A DNA stretch of 64,000 nucleotides from Schizochytrium sp. TIO01 (taxonomy: Eukaryota; Sar; Bigyra; Thraustochytrida; Thraustochytriidae): NCBI GenBank assembly GCA_004764695.1, contig SMSO01000032.1, positions 4,649,483 through 4,713,482 of the forward strand, in the 5' to 3' direction. The translations under genes and the position numbers were made by a program. The notes below the pieces were generated by a model, which searched no databases, had not been told where the DNA came from, and saw only the letters and a program-made list of their open reading frames with translations. Below, in pieces: positions 1-10,041 of this stretch. Each line of letters opens with the position of its first letter. Position 1 is the stretch's first letter.

Positions 1-47
1 ACGCCAACGGTGCCGTCGAGCCCCCTGCCAAGAAGCAGAAGCAGTAA
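1..47 (+). CDS. 3' end of an unidentified gene (partial)
   Basis: The window opens inside a reading frame that runs from base 3 to a TAA at 45-47. Its last 14 residues read ANGAVEPPAKKQKQ. The GC-rich third positions match the style of the highly biased peroxidase gene at 18.8 kb. The lysine/glutamine tail could be a nuclear-localisation-like or nucleic-acid-binding end, but no domain lies inside the window, so no product is assigned. The coding call rests only on frame, codon style and the plausible tail. Confidence 0.45.
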   Translation, partial: ANGAVEPPAKKQKQ

Positions 48-950
48 AAAGAAAAGTTGCTTTGCTTTACGGAGCGTGCAAGATTTGCCGTGGCGATGAT
101 CGAGGCTGGATACGTCATTCAGCTGCTACTTGGCTTCCCTTGATACCCACGTCGACTAAGCATTTGTCTCCAAAACATGTGTCTGCATTTGGGCGCATAG
201 CGTCGTGACGTGTGGCTCGCTCATCGTCCGTTTCACTGCTGATATTCCTCGCAGAGGATGTCTCGTTTGTGCTGTTCATGTCAACGGGAATCATTCTGTG
301 AGGAATTGTGAGCGAGATACCAAACTTTTTTTACCCCCTGTACGCTGTACGCAATTTGTCTCAGTCCCTTGAACAAATTTTTGCGTAGAGCCATATGCAA
401 AACGCAAGATTTACCCCCTATCAGCCCGTTTTTTTTCTTTTCTTTTTTCTCCATTCTTCAGGGCGATACATCGAAACTGCTCTATCCAAACAATCTGATT
501 TTCGCCCACATGGGTTCTTTTGATTTTCTCATTACTATACTTTTGCTTTTAGATGTCCTTTTCTGTATAAGTTTTGGATTTATATGGGTGCGGAATGTGA
601 GATTGAGCTATGCGAATGTTTCACTTGGACATTGAAGCTACCATTGCGATACCCTCGATATTTCCCTACGGTAAGAAGAGGAAGACCAAGGTGTTCGACC
701 TATCTAAAGAAAAAAATATCAAAAATGAAAAGTCTTTATTAGGTTATCGTACGGCCTTTGGTTCGATAGCTTGATCCCCTGGACTAACCTGCTACAAAAC
801 TCCGTACAATTCGATGGAACTTTGTTTTATCCCTTGCCAGAGTGCATTTCAGATTCAAGAAGTATGCATGTGGTCCGCTGATTGTGCTGTCTTGAACGAG
901 GCATGAAGTGCTCTCTGCGCCTCAATCGATCAAAGTTAAGAAGAGTATGT
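48..950. other. intergenic spacer, no gene supported
   Basis: AT-rich spacer downstream of the partial gene. It holds thymine-rich runs and short chance frames that start only at non-ATG codons. I see no RNA gene or repeat here. Confidence 0.5.
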
Positions 951-1427
951 ATGTCCCAAGTTCCTGCTACCTCCATTAGAACCTTATCGTACAGTTTTCG
1001 ACCCGCCTTATCGCTGGCGACCACTTCCTGTACGCTCGCACTGTTGTAAACACGCCTGTGTCTTTTCTCTAGGCCTTCATTGCACTCGTAGCAGATCATT
1101 CTCACAGAACGAACTGCACGCAAGAACGCTGAGGCTCTGAATTGCAGGAGGTGTCTCAACCTTCATCTTCCAGCCAGACACAGCTAAACTTCTGCTGCTT
1201 TTCCTGAAGCTTGCCCAAAGAGCTTACAGCAAGCCGAACAGACAGCCTTCGACGTGTATGCAAAGATCACCCCTCGCGAGGACCAACTGGGGAGCCTTGT
1301 TCTAGCTTCAGCGCGCAGACCGCAAGCTGTTCGAAATAAGTACCACCAAGAATTGAGAGAACCTGAACAAGAAAGATTGGATGAAAAAAATGAAAATGAA
1401 GTGGAAGAAGAGAAAAAGAAGATCTGA
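951..1427 (+). CDS. candidate two-exon small protein with presequence-like N terminus
   Basis: Proposed join of 951..1029 and 1210..1427, about 98 residues. Exon 1 starts MSQVPATSIRTLSYSFRPAL, rich in Ser, Arg and hydrophobics and lacking acidic residues, as in a mitochondrial presequence. The donor would be GTACGC at 1030. A CTAAAC branch-like word and a pyrimidine tract precede the acceptor AG at 1208-1209. Exon 2 is an open frame with natural-looking composition (AFDVYAKITPREDQLGSLVL) and a Glu/Lys-rich C terminus ending in TGA at 1425-1427. The family is not recognised. Other splice choices are possible, and an opposite-strand frame overlaps exon 1, so this remains a hypothesis. Confidence 0.35.
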
Positions 1428-1701
1428 TAAGGGGTAGTACCGTTTTGGGTAGGGAGCACGTTAAGACGTTTCTTTTGTTCTTTTGTTATTTCTGTTTTCT
1501 TTGTCGCTCTTTGTCACTGTTTCTCTTTGTTTCCGATGCTTTCTTTTTGTTTCCTTTGAGGATCAGACAAGAGACAATCCAAATCCAAATCTAAATCTAA
1601 CCCGGCGAGTAGGTGGGATCGCAAATAGTGCAGCACTTGCTTCGCGGTCTCTCGCACGTCAATTCTGTTTCTTTGGCTTGAGGACTTCAGGCCAAGTGAA
1701 G

Positions 1702-2385
1702 ATGTATTCAACCAACCATGACATCTTGCCGGCGAGTCGCGGAGATTTCGCCATGCAGCACCACCACCCCGAGCCTCATGGCACCTTGGAGGCCACGAGA
1801 ACCGTGACGTTAGCGATTCCTGTTGCAGCGAATGCCCTATGCGTGGCGGCTGCTGCTGGTGCCATCGTGGGTGGTTATGCTGCTGTATGGTGGATGCGGA
1901 GACAGCTCAAGGCGAAGCGGTCCCCACGTCGCATTGCGGGTATCTGCAAGCTTCGACCTGAAAAGGAGGACCAATATACCCAGCTTCACGACCACACATG
2001 GCAAGAGGTCATGGAGATCATGTACAAGAACAATATTCGCAACTTCTCCGTGTTCCTGCACAAGCCTTCTTCCCAGATGTTCTCGTACTTTGAGTACGTT
2101 GGTAAGCACTATGATCAGGATATGGCGAACATTGCAAAAGACCCAGTTGTCAAGTCGTGGTGGTCATTCTGCGAGCCTTGCCAAGAGCCTCTCAAGTGGG
2201 AGGGCCCTCCGCCCAGTGAGGGTGGCACCGGTGGCATGGGAGGTGAGTGGTGGGCGTCCATGACAAACATTAACCACTGCGGAGCGTGGCCGGTTTATTG
2301 GACAGACCGCATGCCAGATCCCGATTTCAAGCCTCAGAATCGACACGGCCTTAAGTCGACCAGGGAGACCCCTCCCCAGCTGTAA
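1702..2385 (+). CDS. membrane-anchored L-rhamnose mutarotase-like (RhaM/DUF718) protein
   Basis: The protein has 227 residues from the first ATG in a frame that is also open upstream but contains no earlier Met. Residues about 35-63 form a hydrophobic, Ala-rich transmembrane segment followed by a basic stretch (RRQLKAKRSPRR). Residues 77-168 match the RhaM dimeric alpha/beta-barrel fold: an H-x-x-x-W helix start (HDHTWQEV), the NFSVFL strand, the FSYFEYV strand and the WW near the domain end (VKSWWSF). Family members interconvert anomers of L-rhamnose. The bacterial enzyme is about 104 residues and soluble, so the membrane anchor and the roughly 60-residue Gly/Trp/Pro-rich C-terminal extension are unusual. 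The real substrate here is unknown. The neighbours give no sugar-pathway context. Confidence 0.75.
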   Translation: MYSTNHDILPASRGDFAMQHHHPEPHGTLEATRTVTLAIPVAANALCVAAAAGAIVGGYAAVWWMRRQLKAKRSPRRIAGICKLRPEKEDQYTQLHDHTWQEVMEIMYKNNIRNFSVFLHKPSSQMFSYFEYVGKHYDQDMANIAKDPVVKSWWSFCEPCQEPLKWEGPPPSEGGTGGMGGEWWASMTNINHCGAWPVYWTDRMPDPDFKPQNRHGLKSTRETPPQL

Positions 2386-3787
2386 TATGGTCTAAGGATC
2401 TAGATTCAGACAACAAAGAAACCCTGCTGCATCCTCCTCCTGACTTGAGCGTTCCTTGCACAAACGAAGCAGGGTTTTCCAACTTTCTTTCTGATTAGAA
2501 AGAGACAATCAAAATTTAAAAACAGACATTTCGCCAATCAATTGATGCATAGATCAGTCATTGTGTCAGGCATTTCTTCCTATCTGAGATAGTAAAACAT
2601 TTCAACCAATAGCAATAAAGAGCATCTGAGTTTCATGAAACTTGAAGAGATCTGAGCGAATGCATCGTCAACATAAAACCCAGAGAAATAGAACGTAATG
2701 AAGACTTCCCACGGCCGAGATCCGATTAACATGTGCATAGAATACAAAATTACCTAGTGACCATACAGCCAGTTTAGCTACAGCAGAGTTCCGTTCTGTT
2801 TAAATCATCATGCTTCCTGTACTGTGTCACGATCGTTCATATTCAAAGTCTCATAATCTTTGTGGAAAGATATCACGACCGTGCGGCAAGTTGCCCATCC
2901 ATATATGGATCAATACGTCCGATCGTATCAAATGCTTGCCTCTACCTCCTTCATCGAGTATACCCTCATGTGTTTTTTCGTTTTCCTTTGAACTAATATT
3001 AGATTGCAAAGTTTCCTTCATATTTTTTTCTTACATTGTTTATTACATCGAAAGATCGCCAAATTCGGGTGGCACAGAAGTAGACAGATTTGTTTCACCT
3101 CAAAGAAATTACAATGGTTTCCTAAATAAGCTCAATTAAAAAGAAGTGGTATGTACTTAACATCCTTGAGGTTCTAGAACGAAAAAGTTTAATCTGTGTG
3201 TTCACACAAGAAAAACTCAGTACAGGTGCCCGCCCACCTTAACGTTTATGATATAATGAGACTAAAGAATACATTAGCAATTCCATTCTGATTTATTGAA
3301 AAGGTAGTTCTGCTGACACTGACGAAGGATAATTCGATTTTTCTGGAGGACTAAAACTATTAAAAAACCTTTTTTTAATGAAGAGACATTAAACGTTGAC
3401 CTGAGCAGAAAGAAGGATAGGTTCATTGTCTGAAACAATCTAAACAGGTTTTAAAGTAAGGGGGTTAAATCCGTAATGATTGTCTCCAGAGAGGCGCCTC
3501 GTCTCATCCTCCGGTAGCAGTTTTAACAATTGAAGGAAGCAGGAAAAGTTAGTGAACCTGCATAAAAATATTAGCCATCATTTCTCTGCTCAATAAAATG
3601 CTTACGCAGAATGAGTCAAATAGACAAGAGGCAACACATTACAAGCATAATGCTGCAAGCGACGGAGCAAGCAATGCAGCGAACAAGCCTAATCGAGAAT
3701 GTATAGGGAAATTGAAACGACAGCTAGCTAGGTACAGGCAAAATAATAGGCCAAAAAAATATCACTTTACCACTTTGATTTATGCAT
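2386..3787. other. intergenic spacer between convergent genes
   Basis: AT-rich sequence with the 3' untranslated regions of the flanking convergent genes. One 109-codon ATG frame at 2810-3139 has no recognisable domain and atypical composition, so I leave it uncalled. I see nothing else. Confidence 0.5.
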
Positions 3788-4963
3788 TTATGCAGAAGAT
3801 GTCTTGGTCTCAGGGGCGCCATCAGTGTCTTTCTTGGCAGCAGCAGGTGTATCCTCAGCGGCAGGTACGCTGGGAAGAGGAATAGGGCCGGATCGACGGC
3901 GGGGGGATCCGCGTGACTCGGAGAGAGTAGGCAACAAAAGGTGTCTGGGCACAGTGCGGTGAGAAACGACGAGGTTGTTCTCCTCGCGGTCCATGGTAAT
4001 GACCTGGAGCCAAACAGCCTCTCCAACAATGTTTTGAGTGCGAGCGAGCCACTGCTTTGAAGAAGGTCCACGAAGGAATGGTGAGACGTGGCTGTTCGGC
4101 AAAAAGCCAACCACGGTGCCCACAGCCACGGCAAAGCCTCCGTTGATTGGGTTGAGAATACGTCCCTTGAAGGGCTTCTTGCGACGGTATGCCTGCTCTA
4201 GCATGGACCACGTCAGCGAGGTCGGGTCGTTACCCTTGACAGATCCAGACTCGCTGAAGTCCGGAAGGTACTGGCCTTCGTACAACATGAGATCAGACTT
4301 CTCCATGGGAACGGCCATGGAGCCCTCGAAGTGAACCCTGGAGCCACCTTCCTGAGGGGAGGCAGCAGCGGCGGCGCGAAGGTTGGCAGCATTGGTACCC
4401 TTGCCAGCACTGGTCTGGCCGTTGTGGATCGGGCGAGGAGTCACAAGGTCTCCAGAGCCAAAGTCGTAGTAAGCGCCACCGGTGTTGGTGGACACGTAAG
4501 TGGTCTTGACGCGCATGCCAGGGCGCATGAAGGTCAACGGGTCACTGCGCAAAGTCTGCACGTAGATCTCCTCAAAGGCCTTCTCGTCATCAAGGCTGAT
4601 CTCTGCATCGGGAGAGGCGAAGGCAGGCTCACGCTCCTCAGGGTCCAAACCGGCGACACCGCGCAGGTGGTCCACCTTGACGTCCTTGTAGCCATTGAAG
4701 CCCTCAAGGTCCGCAGGACCGGCCGAGAAGCAGACACCGTCGGAGCGAGACTCTTTGCGCCATGAGAGCGTGCCGTAGCGAGGCTTCAGCTGCTGCTGGG
4801 AGGAGGCGCGCGAAGCCTGAGCAGCGCCAGAGTTGCCTTGGCCATCATGGCGCCGCCGAGAGGAAGGGCCGCGCGAGGCAGAACCAGAGGCAGAAGAAGC
4901 GAAGCCGCGGGGGGCAACCCGGGCCGCGGTCAGGCGGTAGTGGACGCCACCGCGCGCGAGCAT
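3788..4963 (-). CDS. mitochondrial small-subunit ribosomal S1-domain protein (bS1m-like)
   Basis: The protein has 391 residues from the first ATG at 4963; the longer frame above it starts only with GTG. The N terminus (MLARGGVHYRLTAARVAPRG) is Arg/Ala-rich, acidic-free and followed by FASSASGSA, a strong mitochondrial presequence. Residues 263-336 form a single S1 OB-fold RNA-binding domain: GRILNPINGGFAVAVGTVVG, then FLPNSHV, and the terminal strand NLVVSHR. Bacterial S1 carries six repeats, while mitochondrial homologues usually keep one or two with lineage-specific flanks, as here. It is expected to act in mRNA binding on the mitochondrial small subunit. The middle is Ala/Gly-rich and the C-terminal tail is Pro/Ala/Lys-rich. 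The gene is divergent from nothing close; a palindromic hairpin lies about 130 bases upstream. Confidence 0.8.
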   Translation of the reverse strand: MLARGGVHYRLTAARVAPRGFASSASGSASRGPSSRRRHDGQGNSGAAQASRASSQQQLKPRYGTLSWRKESRSDGVCFSAGPADLEGFNGYKDVKVDHLRGVAGLDPEEREPAFASPDAEISLDDEKAFEEIYVQTLRSDPLTFMRPGMRVKTTYVSTNTGGAYYDFGSGDLVTPRPIHNGQTSAGKGTNAANLRAAAAASPQEGGSRVHFEGSMAVPMEKSDLMLYEGQYLPDFSESGSVKGNDPTSLTWSMLEQAYRRKKPFKGRILNPINGGFAVAVGTVVGFLPNSHVSPFLRGPSSKQWLARTQNIVGEAVWLQVITMDREENNLVVSHRTVPRHLLLPTLSESRGSPRRRSGPIPLPSVPAAEDTPAAAKKDTDGAPETKTSSA

Positions 4964-6390
4964 TGTGACAGAAACCGGCGGGACAGCGGGGGAAGGCTCC
5001 GAGTCGCGCGGAAGGCACTGCTGCACTCTTTCCTGTCTTTTGCTCCAATTGGTTGATTTTACAGAAAGTCATTCATTCATTGAGAAGAACGAATAACTCA
5101 CTTTCCGGAGGTTTACTTTATTATATAATAAATAGAGTAAACTCAGTGCAAGTGAGTTATACATTGTAATGGGCACCACCTTTGCAAGCTCACTAACAAA
5201 GCAGCTGTGCAGCAGCAAACATTTTCCATAGATGTGCGCATTCGTAGAATGAATGCTTGAGAGGTAATGCCGCGATTTTCAATGGGCTATGATAAGATCG
5301 ACGTATATTTCTGGGTGCTCTGTGCCGGGTTTTAGAATTTGCAGTGCGCTTCATTTATCGCTGCGTTTTGATCGCTTGTTCGTTTTAATTTCATTTAGTT
5401 CACTATGGTCTAGTATAGGCTGCTATTCACAGCTCAATACAAGTAGGGAATAGAAGTATACTCGACTTGCAGGGCTATAGCTGACTGTAGATTGCGCAGA
5501 GAAGCAGGGCCCTCTGGCCATTGGCGATGATGCTTGAGTGCGAAAACGAGTGACTTCATTTCCTGCTCTCTCGCTCTCGATGAGCGAACTGCTTCTAGTC
5601 ATAGGCTCATTCTCTCTGCTCGAAGCTTTCAAGGCTTGATCGAGCCTTCGCAGCTCTATGATAGTTGATCAATCTAGCTAACGATTGAAGCGCTATTTAG
5701 TTCCTAGGAGTGCTACCGCTGCCAATAATGTTAATGGCCAGTGAGCGGCTGCGGCTGCTGCTTAAGGACGCAAGTGAAGTATAGCAGGAGCACACAGTAC
5801 TGAATGGATCTACGCATAGTAGAGTATACGACTGTAAAGTAGCCTATAATGCCCGTGGAAAGTAGACTATAGGAAATGGAGCTGCAACAGCGCAACGAAC
5901 GACAGCCGCAGGCGTGTCGGAAAAATAAAAGCATCGGGAGAAGTTAGGGTAGGTAATTTTCCCCGGCTTGCGAAGATGGGGAATGTGGATGCTTTACGGG
6001 CAAGCAAAAATCTTGCGAAGGAGCGATGTGAACTTGTGCAAGGGCCTGCGTAATAGAGACAAATAGGATCAATGGTGGCGTGATGTAGGGTCTCGAGGGG
6101 TCAAGGGTATTTTAGTGATCGCGTTTGCAATCCGATCTCGAGGAGTAAATTATTTCCATAGTTCGTAGGAACAAACTGAACACAGAGAACCCTGATTCTA
6201 AAGCAACCAAGGAATTACAGGTCAATGAATCATAGAAAAGAAGAGAGACACGAGGAATGGAAGCCAAACAAATCAAAGGTTCAAATCGGTTAAAAGTAGG
6301 TTGGTTTTGGTTTAATTGTATGTGTGTGTTCCCGCAACAAAGCAAACATTAGGGGAGGAAGCGAATAGATTATAGCGTCGCTTGACCAGA
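4964..6390. other. intergenic spacer with a palindrome at its left end
   Basis: This is the promoter side of the S1 gene plus spacer. Apart from the hairpin at 5093-5160, I see only short chance frames and AT-rich sequence. Confidence 0.5.
5093..5160. repeat. nested inverted repeat (perfect-arm palindrome)
   Basis: The outer arms ATAACTCACTT (5093-5103) and AAGTGAGTTAT (5150-5160) are exact reverse complements. Inside them, GTTTACT (5111-5117) pairs with AGTAAAC (5136-5142), and the centre TTTATTATATAATAAA (5117-5132) is itself palindromic. The whole can fold as one interrupted hairpin or cruciform in the 5' flank of the S1 gene. It could be a small non-autonomous element remnant or a regulatory structure; no target-site duplication was identified. 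Confidence 0.75.
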
Positions 6391-6558
6391 ATGCCTCCTC
6401 GCCCAACGCCTGACGGATTCAGTGGATACGCACGAGGCAGAAGGGAGGTCAAGGTTGACTCGCCATATGCACGATTTTCAAGAAAATCGAAGGCATACTT
6501 TCGGCCAGGCGTGCGCCAACGAAATGATTACCCGAAGATCATAGCATTTGCTGGTTGA
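6391..6558 (+). CDS. candidate 55-residue basic protein
   Basis: An ATG frame of 55 codons ends in TGA. The product begins MPPRPTPDGFSGYARGRREV and is strongly basic (many Arg/Lys), with aromatic residues spaced through it and almost no low complexity. It is shorter than common ORF cut-offs. A frame of this length can arise by chance, so composition is the only support. It is not recognised as any family and might be one exon of a larger gene. Confidence 0.28.
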   Translation: MPPRPTPDGFSGYARGRREVKVDSPYARFSRKSKAYFRPGVRQRNDYPKIIAFAG

Positions 6559-6892
6559 GTATGGAATGCGGCGCGTTAGGCAATAACATATGGCCTAAAT
6601 TAGGCTCGCATTGCGTAAACAAATGGTGCGGTGGAGCAGAGCGTCGCTAAATAGCTAGCTCACAAAACTAGCATGGCACTCAGCCCGCTAACTCGTGGCA
6701 TGAAGTGTAGTATAGTTGAAGAAAGAGTGGAAGCAAGAAATAAGATCGTCTCGATCGCCAAGTAAGAGAACAACGCGCTCTCTAGAGATATGGATTCCTT
6801 TCTCGCGTGGCAACAGCAGTAGCAACAGCAATTGATATCGTGTAACTTACTGTTGTCACTGCTACTATTCGAGAAAGCGCATATGTGATTGC
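6559..6892. other. spacer downstream of bystin
   Basis: The 3' flank of the bystin gene, with short CAGCAG/AGTAGCAACAG-like direct words near 6820. No gene is seen. Confidence 0.45.
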
Positions 6893-8251
6893 TTAAGCGC
6901 GGCCCTTGAATTGACGCGAAGTAGAGTTGAACAGTTCACGACGGATCTCGGGAGTAATGAGGTGGTGGAAGTGAAGCTTGAGGAGCGGCTTGAGAGCAAG
7001 CTTCTGCTCCTCAGTCATAACGGTCTTGTAGCGCTGCGCGAAGACCAGGAGACTCTGGTGCCAGAGAACGGGTAGGCGGCGCGTTTCGTTGCGGAAGGCC
7101 ATAAAGTGGGTCACGAGACCGTCGACAACCTTGTACGGGAGTGAGTACTTCTTGTCTAGAAGCACGCGCAAAAAGAGCGAGGTAGCACCCGAGTACGGCA
7201 TGGCAGCCATCTTAAGCATAGCTGCTGCAGAGTCGAGCATGGGGATAGAAACCTTAGCTAGCACACTGCCAATGATGGTGGCCTCACGCAATGTACAGTC
7301 ACCAGCCTCGCACAGCGGGAGCAGGATACCCTTAAAAAACGCCTTGGATCTGTACAAACTCTTCTTGAGCGACATGTAGAGGTGGTAGTTAAGCTTCTTG
7401 TTTGCCTGAATATCGTCGCGCACTGCCGGCAGCAACACGAGAGCGAAAAAACGCTGGGACATCTTGTCGTTCACATTTGACGCGAACAACCTTGTCGCGG
7501 CTAACATCGCCTGCGGCGACCACTCATCAGGGTCAGTGTAGTAGAGCACTTCCTCCCAGTTTCTGAGCGCAGGTACAATCTTGAATGCCTTGGGGATTTT
7601 ACCGGACCTGTATCTCGAAAGAAGCTTTCCGATGCTCTGGTATACCTCGATCACACGCTGGTTAAGGCCCGACGCTTTCTGCTCCTGTTTACGTTCCGCA
7701 GCGGCTTCAGCAGCTGCCTCCTTCTCACGAATCTTCTCCATGATAATATCACCAAGTGTTCTGCGGGCGGGCTTGTTCTTGTTCATGAACATCTCGAGAA
7801 CGCGCTCATCCTCGGCATCGACCTTGAGGTTTGCAAACTCATCGTCGTTAAGGTACTCGATCTCGTACTCCTCTTCCTCCTCCTCACCGTCGCGCATGCC
7901 GCCACTTTCATCGTCGGAGCCGCCGGCGCCAAAGGGAAGGTCCTCGTCGTCAGAGTCAGCACCGCGCTTGCCAGCACGCTGCTTCTCGCGCAGCTCCTTG
8001 GCGCGAGTCTCCTTCTCTTCCTCGAGCTGCTCGCGGGCAAAACTGAGGATCTTGCGGCTCATGTCGCCAGAGACAACGCCCTCAGCTGCAAGTTCGTCCT
8101 CCATTTCTCCCTCGCGATCACGCACGCGGCGCTTTCCCTGACGGTTGCGACGTTCCGGAGCCACAAGCTGTCGCGCTTGGTCCTCCGCAATCTGGGCGCC
8201 GAGCGGCGCATGGCGGCCTGCGCCACCGCGATCGCGCTTGACCTTGGGCAT
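6893..8251 (-). CDS. BYSL: bystin, 40S ribosome biogenesis factor (Enp1 homologue)
   Basis: The protein has 452 residues, within the range of bystins. The start is the ATG at 8251, giving MPKVKRDRGGAGRHAPLG, typical of the family's basic N terminus; an in-frame ATG 18 codons upstream is less likely. Residues about 100-160 are charged and acidic (SDDEDLPFG, EEEEEYEIEYL). Residues about 150-450 are the conserved all-alpha bystin domain, with recognisable segments GKLLSRYRSGKIPKAFKIVP, WSPQAMLAATRLFASN, SLKKSLYRSKAFFKGILLPL and LPYKVVDGLVTHF. Bystin/Enp1 sits on the head of pre-40S particles in the nucleolus and cytoplasm and is needed for 20S pre-rRNA processing and export. It appears intronless and complete. 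Confidence 0.95.
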   Translation of the reverse strand: MPKVKRDRGGAGRHAPLGAQIAEDQARQLVAPERRNRQGKRRVRDREGEMEDELAAEGVVSGDMSRKILSFAREQLEEEKETRAKELREKQRAGKRGADSDDEDLPFGAGGSDDESGGMRDGEEEEEEYEIEYLNDDEFANLKVDAEDERVLEMFMNKNKPARRTLGDIIMEKIREKEAAAEAAAERKQEQKASGLNQRVIEVYQSIGKLLSRYRSGKIPKAFKIVPALRNWEEVLYYTDPDEWSPQAMLAATRLFASNVNDKMSQRFFALVLLPAVRDDIQANKKLNYHLYMSLKKSLYRSKAFFKGILLPLCEAGDCTLREATIIGSVLAKVSIPMLDSAAAMLKMAAMPYSGATSLFLRVLLDKKYSLPYKVVDGLVTHFMAFRNETRRLPVLWHQSLLVFAQRYKTVMTEEQKLALKPLLKLHFHHLITPEIRRELFNSTSRQFKGRA

Positions 8252-10041
8252 GTTTGCGTTTGAAGAAATCCACTCAAGGCGGCTACTGCCCCGATTTGCA
8301 CGCACTCACGCCTAGCGAGCACGCTTGCCAAACTGAGATAGCGAGAGCGGCCTCTGCTGGTCTGCTGCTCCTCCTGACGAATTGAATGAAGTGAGCGAAT
8401 TGAGCAAATTCAACTAAAGGAGTGGATGGAAGCAAGGAACTCCAATTAATAGTAGGGACCTCGGAATAGTCATACTACTATTACACAGTTCTTTAGCCAG
8501 TGCTTTGATGATGCATTTCTTGATTAATACCTTGTCACCTGAGATGTCACTCACGAGTTGAGAAACACGAACGAGCTCGTGAGCGATGAATTTTGTCGAA
8601 TCGAGAGCCCGAGCTGCATGGTCGATTAGCGCGAAGGCATGAACAGTCAAGAGGCGCAAGAAGAACTCCTGGCCACTCCTTATTTCTGCTTCTTATTTCT
8701 ACCATAGTTTTCCATTCCTTTTATTTCTCTTTCTTTCTTTATTGTTTTAAAAAATATTTTTAACTTCAAGGGTAGTAGGCACCTAATACCTAGTATAGAG
8801 ATAAAGAGGGAGAGTATTAAAACAAATAGAAATTATAAGTTGATTTCTTTTATTAAAAAATCATGTCTTCTCTTGTTGCAGGTTCTCTCCAGTCGAGGCA
8901 AAGGCTTGCTTATGACTTTGGGCTGTCAACCCAGTTCAGGCCGAAGCAGAATGCATGGGGATTCATCCATTCGAGCTCCCCTGCTTAGATCTCTTTTTTC
9001 AACATGCATGCTTGCACCAGTAACACACGGTTTAGTCGGGTTCTATGGACCAGTTCTTTGCTAGAACCACCCAATTCCGCTCGTTCCCCGTGTTACCCCG
9101 GCTGTCGGTCCAGTAATGAGTCTATTAAGAGCATAGTATGGCCAATTCGGGTTGGCTTATGAGATTCTACGTACATACACTTGAACTGAGATCACATAGA
9201 TTTGCAGAAAACTAAAACTGTTCACCGTAGCAAGAAATCCTCCCTAGTAAACACATCAATGAGAGATCATATCTAAGGTGTTCTGTGGAGATGACCTTGA
9301 ATTAAAGGATGATGATGTTTCCCAATAAGATATTAGCTGATGCGATCGATATTTGATGCAGAGAGGCATACTGAGATCATGTTTTCTTTATTTGTAATTT
9401 ACGGGCTAGAATGAAGAATTCGTGGGGAGAAGGAAAACGAGCGAGATTGCACTTCCCCAAGCGCGTGTATCTCAACACTCATAGAACAAGAACGTCCAAT
9501 GGCAAGGAATGAATCTGATAGTATTCAGGCTACGTACTTTCTTAAACTTACTGAGCAGAGCCTCTGAGGCATGAAAGTTCCATACGTTTCGACGAAGTTC
9601 ACAACCTATTGCTCTTCAAAGTCGTTTCCTGCAAAGCAAATGTCTCTTTCACAAAGTCTAAAAGAAATCTGCACAACATATTTTTGCGAATGAAAACCCA
9701 AGGCTTGGGTTCTTTGAAAGCACGGATCTCGAGATGATTTGTTTCGTAGGCCGTGTGCTACTCTGCATGTTCACACCTTACTTTCGCACTTAATTGTCCC
9801 CTCAATCTAGCTCGAGATCTTCTAAATGAATGGGTCCTAGGTAGCTGAGTAATACGAAGAGCTAAGAGTACACAATAAGACTGAAGAATTACTTCGACTA
9901 CTACTGTGAACGGTAATATCACTAGAACTAGGTACTATGTAAGACACGAGCAAGCTGCGTCTGACGAGAAGGACAAGAAGGCTAGCAAAGAATTCATATC
10001 ATACAAGAAGATAAACTGTAGCATCCGCCATACGCTCGAAG
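8252..10041. other. intergenic spacer, no gene supported
   Basis: AT-rich sequence with pyrimidine runs near 8690-8760. A splice-acceptor-like TCTTCTCTTGTTGCAG ends at 8881 and is followed by a 60-codon open stretch, but no partner exon or domain was recognised. A 19-base word at 9081-9099 recurs at 16721-16739. Confidence 0.4.
9081..9099 (+). repeat. 19-base word shared with 16721-16739
   Basis: TCGTTCCCCGTGTTACCCC occurs exactly here and at 16721-16739. The flanks differ on both sides. A match of this length is not expected by chance in 64 kb, so the two copies probably share a source, such as a dispersed repeat remnant. Confidence 0.6.

Noticed and set aside
827..1159. 110-codon minus-strand frame
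   Set aside because: Starts at TTG, overlaps the better-supported plus-strand exon model, and matches no family.
2810..3139. 109-codon ATG frame
   Set aside because: No domain, Ser/Phe/Ile-rich AT-driven composition, no supporting context.
8414..8659. 81-codon minus-strand frame upstream of bystin
   Set aside because: Starts at TTG with no Met until close to its end; no splice join to bystin is needed because bystin is complete.
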